DNA of 64,000 bases, taken from Megascapheus bottae (taxonomy: Eukaryota; Chordata; Mammalia; Rodentia; Geomyidae). Positions 53,569 to 62,873 of this stretch are shown in pieces. The position numbers were made by a program, and so were the translations under genes. Each line of letters begins with the position of its first letter. The first letter of the stretch is position 1. The DNA lies in the NCBI GenBank assembly GCA_024803745.1, contig JANJXV010000024.1:12167427-12231426 (forward strand), read 5' to 3'. The notes beneath the pieces are model-generated. The model was not told the DNA's origin. It saw only the letters and a program-made list of their open reading frames with translations, and searched no databases.

Positions 53569-56500
53569 ATACGCACATGCGCTGGCATGAGCATGCCAAT
53601 CCTGGAGCTTGAACTTAGGGCCTGGGCACTTGTCCCTGAACTGTTTTGCTTAAGAATAGTGCTCTACCATTTGAGCCACATCTCCACTTCTGGGGTTTTT
53701 TTTGGTGTTTAATTAGAGATTAAGCGTCTCATAGAGTTTCTTTTCCTGACTGGCTTTAGACCTCAGTCCTTAGTTCTCAGCTTCCTGAGTAGCTAGGATT
53801 ATAGGTGTGAGTCACTGACACCCTGACACCCAGCTTGCTGTGTTTTTTTGTTTGTTTTTTTTATTTTGTTTTTTGCCAATCCTGGGCTTGAGCTCAGGGC
53901 CTAGCACTGTCCTTGGACTTTCTCAAGGCTAGAGCTCTACCACTTGAGCCTCAGCACCACTTCTGGCTTTTTTCTATGTATGTGGTACCGAGAAATCGAA
54001 CCCAGGTCTTTGTTCATGCATGCTAGGCAAGAACTCTACCACTAGGCCAAACTCCCAGCCTGTTGCTGTGTATTTTTAAATCACAAGAGTCTACATTGGT
54101 TACAGTGCAAGAATGTTTCTAAGCCAATCACTTCTGGCTTTCTATTGTATCCTTTAGGGTAACATGGCAGTGACAGTGACTTACGGTGGAGACCCTGTCC
54201 CCAAAAGTCCCTTTGTGGTTAATGTGGCACCCCCACTGGACCTCAGCAAAGTCAAAGTTCAAGGCCTCAACAGCAGTAAGTAGAGTAAAAGCCAGCCCTG
54301 GGGGGTGAGGGGTGCCGGAGTGGAAGGCTGGAGCCTCTGCCCATCTTGTCCCTTTCCCTCCATGCAGAGGTGGCTGTGGGTCAGGAACAGGCATTCTCGG
54401 TGAACACACGAGGGGCTGGTGGCCAGGGGCAATTGGATGTGCGAATGACTTCGCCCTCTCGACGGCCAATCCCCTGCAAGCTGGAGCCAGGGGGTGGAGC
54501 AGAAGCCCAGGCTGTGCGCTACATGCCCCCTGAGGAGGGGCCCTACAAGGTGGATATCACCTATGATGGCCATCCAGTACCTGGCAGCCCCTTTGCTGTG
54601 GAAGGTGTTCTGCCTCCTGACCCCTCCAAGGTGAGCAGATGAGGACTGATGAGAGCCAGGAGTCAGGGGCTGGTGTGGAACATGAATGAATCATGGACAG
54701 AGGACAGAGGACTTAGGGGCATGGAGTATTCACAGCAAAGACCTAGGTCAAGAACCTTCTTCCACCAAGGATCTTCCTTGGACACAACCTAGTTGTCTCC
54801 AAGCCTGGCTTAGGTATTACTCCTAAACTTAAATCGCAGGTCCATTAACTAGGACAGCTGATTTCCTTCTCTCCATCACAGTGTCTTCACCTGAAGTTGT
54901 CAATTCTTATTTGTTTGTTTATTTATGTAGAACTAGGGTTTGGACTCAGGGCCTCGTGCTTGAACAACAGGCACTTGAACTACACCCCTAGGTAGAATTA
55001 CAGTTTTACTTTTGTGCTGAAGGCTATGGTTCTGCCACTCTGAGCCACAGCTCCACTTCTGGCTTTGGTAGTTGATTGGAGATGAGTCTCACAGAGACTG
55101 CAATCCTCAGATCTCAGCCTGTTGAATAGCTAGGATTACAGGCGTGAGCCATCAGTGCCTGGCTTCGAATTGTAAATTCTTAAGTCTGCAGTAGTTGCTA
55201 CAGCTGGCTGCTTAGCCAGTGGGGAAACCATGGAAGTAGGCAGCTCGGCAGGAACCAGATGCAGGGAATTCACACTCTTGCCTCTTCCCCCTAGGTCAGC
55301 GCTTATGGCCCTGGTCTCAAGGGAGGGCTTGTAGGCACCCCTGCACCCTTCTCCATTGACACCAAAGGGGCTGGCACAGGGGGCCTGGGGTTGACGGTGG
55401 AGGGCCCCTGCGAGGCCAAGATCGAGTGCCAGGACAATGGAGACGGCTCCTGCGCTGTCAGCTACCTGCCCACAGAGCCGGGCGAGTACACCATCAACAT
55501 CCTGTTTGCTGAAGCCCACATTCCCGGCTCACCTTTCAAGGCTACCATCCGGCCTGTGTTCGACCCAAGCAAGGTGCGGGCCAGTGGGCCAGGCCTAGAG
55601 CGAGGCAAAGCTGGGGAGGCAGCCACGTTCACTGTGGACTGCTCAGAAGCGGGTGAGGCAGAGCTGACCATCGAGATCCTATCCGATGCCGGCGTCAAGG
55701 CCGAGGTGTTGATCCACAACAACGCCGATGGCACCTACCACATCACCTACAGCCCTGCCTTCCCTGGCACCTACACCATCACCATCAAATATGGCGGCCA
55801 CCCCATCCCCAAATTCCCGACCCGTGTTCATGTGCAGCCAGCTATCGATACCAGTGGGGTCAAGGTCTCAGGGCCGGGTGTGGAGCCACACGGTAAGTGG
55901 GGAGGAGTGGTCATAATGTGTGTCCAGGAGCCATAGCAAGGGGAAGAGAAGCAAGGATGAGGGTTGCGTGAAGGGTGGGCTTTGGGGACAGTCCTGAGTT
56001 TGTTGATGATGTTGTTGTGCTGATACCGGGGCTTGAAATCAAGGCTTTACATTTTGGCTTAGTTTTTTTCTGCTTAGGGCCGGTACTCTACTACTTAAGT
56101 AACTCCTCTGCTTCTAGTATTTTGCTGGTTAATTCAGAGATGAGAATCTCATGCACGTTTACACCCAGGCTAGCTTTGAACAGCAATCCTCAAATCTTAG
56201 CCTCCTGACAAGATAGGATTATAGGCATGAGCCACTGGCTCTGAGCCAGTTCTGAGTCTGCAGGGGTTAAGACATCCTAAGGTAGAGCAAAGGTATCTGG
56301 AGATTGACCTATGCTCTTGTGACAGCATGGCATCTTGGGCATTTTTCCAATGCAATTCTTTTACTCATTTGCTTAAGAGTTCCTGACCCAAGAAAGCTAC
56401 TAGGGGGCAGAGGGGAAGCATTAGGGTAGAGAGTGACTAGAGTCCAGAGACAGTGGCAGAGTGGCATTAGTGAGCTACCTGGACAGGGCATGGAGCTTCC

Positions 56501-59500
56501 CTTAAAGGTCCCCAGCCTTGATGGAGAGTACACACTGATGTAGGCAGAGGATTTCACCAAAAGGTAAAGCGGGTCAGGGCAGAGGCGATATGGACAGACA
56601 AAAGCTCACAGGGGTGCAGCAAGATAGCCAGGGTTCTCCTTGGGTGCACAGCTGTGGAGGAACAGCTGGGAGGGAGGTCTGGGTAGAGGATGACACCCTG
56701 CTGAGCACTCTTTCTCAAATCCAGGTGTCCTGCGGGAGGTAACCACTGAGTTCACTGTGGACGCAAGGTCCCTAACAGCCACGGGTGGCAACCATGTGAC
56801 AGCTCGTGTGCTCAACCCCTCGGGAGCTAAGACAGACACCTATGTGACAGACAATGGGGATGGGACCTACCGTGTGCAGTACACAGCCTATGAAGAGGGT
56901 GAGGCTGGATGGGGTGCCCCATGCTACATGGGCAGGGGTGGTGAGGGCTATACGCGCCTTTACTGACTTCAGCCTCTTCTAGGTGTGCATTTGGTGGAAG
57001 TTCTGTATGATGAGGTAGCTGTGCCCAAGAGCCCCTTCCGGGTGGGTGTGACTGAAGGCTGTGATCCCACCCGAGTCCGGGCCTTTGGGCCAGGCCTGGA
57101 GGGTGGCTTGGTCAACAAGGCCAATCGCTTCACTGTGGAAACCAGGTACCCTTCACCTTGCCTAATTTTTACCTGGAGCTGTGGCCACTTTGACCTCAGC
57201 TCCGTGCCCTTTCCATTTGTCCTGTTTGTTCCTCACCCACTCTATTCTTTCCCAGAGACCACACCTCCCTCAATATCCCAGTACTCACTCCTCCTCAGCT
57301 GGGTCCCCAGCACCCTGCCCCCTGTTTCCTTCCTATCCTCCACTTCCTCCATCACCATTCACTGATCCTAGCTGAACTGACAGAAGCATCATCTTCCAGG
57401 GGAGCTGGCACTGGGGGCCTAGGCCTGGCCATTGAGGGCCCCTCGGAAGCCAAGATGTCCTGCAAGGACAACAAGGATGGCAGCTGCACTGTGGAGTACA
57501 TCCCTTTCAACCCTGGAGACTATGATGTCAACATCACCTTTGGGGGACAGCCCATCCCAGGTGCGCAGGGGAGCTGGGGCTCACAAAAGGCAAGGGAGGG
57601 TTATAGGATGCTGGCTTCATGGGGGCCACTGCAGGGTGTGGAGCTCCACAGAGCAGGCGTGAAGAACAAGTGGGGGCAGGAGCCCAGGCAACAGAAAGAG
57701 GCCTAGGGCTTGACCACCCAGCCCAATGACAGGACTGTGGGTCTTGTGGATGTGAGGGACCCCAGCCTGGAATGCTAGTCCTTGGTCATGCAAAGCCACT
57801 GACTAGGTTCTGTCACTCAAGGTAGTTTCTAGGCTGCCACTGCCCCACTGGCTACTGCCACCTTGTGCCCATTCTGCAGAGTTCTTTGGCATCTGTGCCC
57901 AAGCCACTGGGAACATAAAGACTTCAGTTATTATAGAAGTTGGTTGTACTGAAACTGGATATTTCCCCTTGTCTGATTTAATGCCTTTTCTTCCCTCCTT
58001 TCTTTCCTTTTCTTATTTTTTTCTTTCTTTTTTCTTTTTTTACCAGTCCTGGGGCTTAAACTCAGGACCTGAGCACTGTCCTTGGGCTTTCTCAAGGCTA
58101 GAGCTCTACCACTTGAGCCACAGTGCCACTTCCAGCTTTTTCTATGTATGTGATACAGAGGAATCAAATCCCAGACTTGGTGCATGCTAGAGAAGCACTC
58201 TACCACTAAGCCAAACTCCTGGCCACTCTTTCCTTTTTCTCATTCTTTCTCTTGTGCTAAAGTCACAAGGGCTTAAACTAAGGTCCTCTCACTCTTGCTT
58301 AGCTTTTTCCACCCATGGCTGGTACTCTACCACTTCAGCCATACCTCCACTCTTTCTATGTTGTTGTTTTGGGGTTTTTTGTGGGATTTTTTTTCTGACT
58401 AATTGAATGTAAGAATCTCTCAGATTTGTCTTCTTGAGTGTGCTTTGATCTTGATCCTCAGATTGCAGCCTCCTGAGCAGACAGACATGAGCTTCCAGTG
58501 TCCAGACACGTCTTTTCTATTTCTATCATCTACAATGTCAAAAGCACATTTTCACCAAACACCTTAGTGAATTCCGGCATCTTGTGGCAGGGCAGCTCCC
58601 TTCTCCTTGGATCCTCCGCATTAGGGGACATTCTCAGGCAGGTGGGAAAGGCTGATATTCTCGTCCTCACAGGGAGTCCATTCCGGGTGCCAGTGAAGGA
58701 TGTGGTGGATCCTGGGAAAGTAAAGTGTTCTGGACCAGGGCTAGGGGCTGGCGTCAGAGCACGGGTACCCCAGACCTTCACAGTGGACTGCAGTCAAGCT
58801 GGCCGGGCCCCCCTGCAGGTGGCCGTACTGGGCCCCACAGGTATGGAATGCCTGCAGCAGAGAAGGAGAGGAGGGATGGGGTGCCAGCAGAGTCTGCTGA
58901 TCCTGTCTTTCTTGCCCAGGTGTCGCTGAGCCTGTGGAGGTGCGGGATAATGGGGATGGCACCCACACTGTCAACTACACCCCTGCCACTGATGGACCCT
59001 ACACAGTAGGTGTCAAGTACGCCGACCAGGAGGTGCCACGCAGGTGAGGATCAGCACAGACTCCCAGGGTGGACTCTGGAGTACTTCTGGGACCATGCCT
59101 GCAGGGCCACCTCAAAGATCAGGGCTAGCCCCTCCTTCTACCTAACAGTCTCATCCTCTCTGGCTACCGGATCTTGCTCCTCCCACAGGTGGCACAGCTC
59201 CAGAGCGTTTGACCTCAAAATTACTACCTAGGACTTGTGGGCAGGCATGGGAGAGAGAAAGTAGAGGAGAGCAAAAAAAGGGGTGACACATTGCCCTAAA
59301 AGTACTCATTATCTGACTTATGAACTGGTAGCGCCTCTGTACAACACCTTAACTATTAAGTTATACTTTTCAAAGTTTAGCTGTAAATCAGAGGAAGTTA
59401 GCATCTAGTCCAGGAGGCTTTAGAGAGCCTGCTGGACTTTCTCTCTGGGAATAAAGAACGAAGGCTCAGAGAGGTTCTTGAGGGACTTTACTGAGACCGA

Positions 59501-62500
59501 GGATGGGACCTGGCTCCTGGCCTTGCTCCCAGCCTCTCAGTCATCTCTTCTACCCACGGGTGGGGAAATTCCCATCCCCAAACCCCAACCAACACTCCTG
59601 CCTTTCTATCCCTCAAGCCCTTTCAAGATCAAAGTGCTTCCAGCCCATGATGCCAGCAAGGTGCGGGCTAGCGGCCCTGGCCTCAATGCCTCTGGCATCC
59701 CTGCCAGCCTGCCTGTGGAGTTCACCATCGACGCCCGGGACGCTGGGGAGGGACTTCTCACTGTCCAGATCCTGGTGAGTCCAGGGTCAACCTACCCCTA
59801 GGTCTGGCTCTGGGCCCAGACAGGTCTTGACCTCTGTCCCTCTCTTAGGACCCTGAGGGTAAACCCAAGAAAGCCAATATCCGAGACAATGGGGACGGCA
59901 CATACACTGTGTCCTACCTGCCTGACATGAGTGGCCGATACACCATCACCATCAAGTACGGCGGCGATGAGATCCCCTATTCACCCTTCCGCATCCATGC
60001 CCTGCCCACTGGGGATGCCAGCAAGTGCCTGGTGACAGGTGGGCACCTCCTCTGCATCTCTACCCTTCTCACCATCCATTCCCTTCAAAGTGCATCTAGT
60101 TCCCCAGTTCCCAAGGGACTGCTGGCCAGATAGCCTGTTCCCATTGCCCCTGCCCTCCCATGCCCATCCTGAGCCTCACATGGTCTAACCCTGTTCTCTT
60201 CTTCCAGTGTCCATTGGAGGCCATGGCTTGGGTAAGTGTCCTCTTCTGCTGTGGGGCTGGGGACTAAAGGAGTAACTCAGGAGTAGTGGGGGGGCATATC
60301 CTCCATAGCTCCTGACCTGACTTTTCCATGTGCCAGGTGCCTGCCTGGGTCCCCGAATCCAAATCGGAGAGGAGACGGTGATCACAGTGGATGCCAAGGC
60401 AGCAGGCAAGGGGAAGGTGACCTGCACAGTGTCTACGCCAGATGGGGCAGAGCTGGATGTGGACGTGGTTGAGAACCATGATGGTACCTTCGACATCTAC
60501 TACACAGCACCTGAGCCCGGGAAATACGTCATCACCATCCGCTTTGGGGGCGAACACATCCCCAACAGTCCCTTCCACGTGCTGGTAAGCTCCTGGCAGA
60601 TGGGTGGAGGTGGGATCCACTCCTTATAGTAGAAGCAAAGGTCCCCAGAGCTTCCCCATGGAGTAACAGGGCATGTCCCCATATCTGATAGACACAGACC
60701 ATTCCAGAATCAAGCCTTTATTGTCCCTGCAGCCTCCCTAAATGGGAAGTGACCTCAGCCCTCCCTGGAGGAGCTCGCTGTGGTCTTCCCTGCTCTCTGG
60801 CCACCATCTTGACTCTTCAGCAGTGATGGTCTACAGAACAAGGGTAGCTACCCCGGAGTTCAGGTCACTGGAGCATTCTCTGAGTTTTATCTGGTCCCTT
60901 GACGCACCACATCCTGTGCCCCATCCCTTGCCTCCCCAGGCGTGTGACCCCCTGCCCCGTGTGGAGGAGCCTGCTGAAGTACTACAGCTGCACCAGCCCT
61001 ACGCCCCTCCCCGGCCTGGCACCTGCCCCCCACACTGGGTACAGCCATCTCCTACAACAGGCCTCCTGCTCTTCCTCCCTTTCCTTCATTTCTCCCTTCT
61101 ATTCTCTTGCAGCCAAGGTTGGGCCATGGTTTGGGAGCTTCTTGGGGAGCAAGCAGGCATTAGGCTAGGCGGAGAGCCATGAGCCGGGAACAGCACCCCT
61201 TCTCTAGAAGCTCATGCCCCTGTCTTACCTTTCAGGTTCTACCATTAACCATCTTTTTCTCTCACTCTCTCCAGCATCTGTCATGAGGCAGGCCACACTT
61301 TGGGGCCTTAGCCAGCCAATGACTTTTCTCTCTCACCTGCCACAGGCCACTGAGGAACCAGTGGTACCCTTGGAGCCTTTGGAGTCCATGCTGAGGCCCT
61401 TCAACCTGGTCATCCCCTTCACCGTTCAGAAGGGGGAGCTCACAGGTACTGCCCAGGCCCCTGGCATAAGGGCTCAGAGGGCAGGCCCACTCTTGTATCT
61501 TAAAGATGGAAGCTAGAGTTCAGAGAGGGGAAGCAAAACTATTCCAGGTCACGCAGCAAGTTGGACAGAGCTAGAACTCAGGTTCAAGCTGTTTCCTACT
61601 TTAGCGTTCATCCCGCTGCTCCAGGCTGTGTCTTAGTGTTTAGCCTCTGGGGTGAAAGCAAAGTCACATAGGGGCTGGCCCAGAGGTAGCAAGGGCTTGC
61701 GGTGGAAAAAGCTAGAGTTCTGGTAACCATGCCTGCCCTGCAGGGGAGGTGCGGATGCCCTCTGGGAAGACTGCCCGACCCAACATCACTGACAACAAGG
61801 ATGGCACTATCACCGTGAGATATGCACCCACAGAGAAGGGCCTGCACCAGATGGGCATCAAGTACGATGGCAACCACATACCTGGTGAGTTGGGGTCTGG
61901 CTGGGCTAGGCTGAGAGGAGCCAGTACTACATCTGTCCTGCCTTCCTTGAACACCTGGCATGTTCTGACACATGGGGAATCTAATGTCCAGGCTTCTACA
62001 AGTTTGGTGCCTTCAGCAGAGATGCAGGACTCAGCAATGAGTCTTCTGGAAGATGCTGGAGTCCAGGGAGGTCCTGTCCTCAGGTTAACCCAACTCCTGG
62101 TCTTTCTCCTCACAGGAAGCCCCCTGCAGTTCTATGTGGATGCCATCAATAGCCGCCATGTCAGTGCCTACGGGCCAGGACTGAGCCATGGCATGGTTAA
62201 TAAGCCAGCTACCTTTACCATCGTCACCAAGGATGCTGGGGAAGGTGAGGGGAGCCTTGGGCAAGGAGGGTGGGTACAAGGAGGGTAGGCAAGGGGGCAG
62301 GGTGGTACCTGGCTGGGGGGCAAGAGCAAGGGCAAGACCTCTGATCTCAGCCCTACCTCTACCTCAAGGGGGTCTGTCACTGGCTGTGGAGGGCCCATCC
62401 AAGGCAGAGATCACCTGCAAGGACAACAAGGATGGTACCTGCACCGTATCCTACCTGCCCACAGCACCTGGAGACTATAGCATCATTGTTCGCTTTGATG

Positions 62501-62824
62501 ACAAGCACATCCCAGGAAGCCCCTTCACGGCCAAGATCACAGGTATAGTGGACATACAGCCTAACATACACCACATACGACAGCAAGCTTAACACACTCA
62601 AGAGTACTTGAGGAGAGGCTCCCTGAGGAGGAGGGCATCTTTGGGTAAATTCTCTTCTCCACAGTAGGCAAGAAACATTCAGCCATGCTTTAAAAGATAT
62701 GATCTGGGAAGTGGTGGTGTAGCTTAACTGGTAGAGTACCAGGTATGAAAAAGCTAAGCAAAAGCATGAGGCCCTGACTTCAAGCCCCAGTACCAGCAGG
62801 CACACGCATGTGAGTGCATGCGTG

Positions 62825-62873
<49 letters not shown>

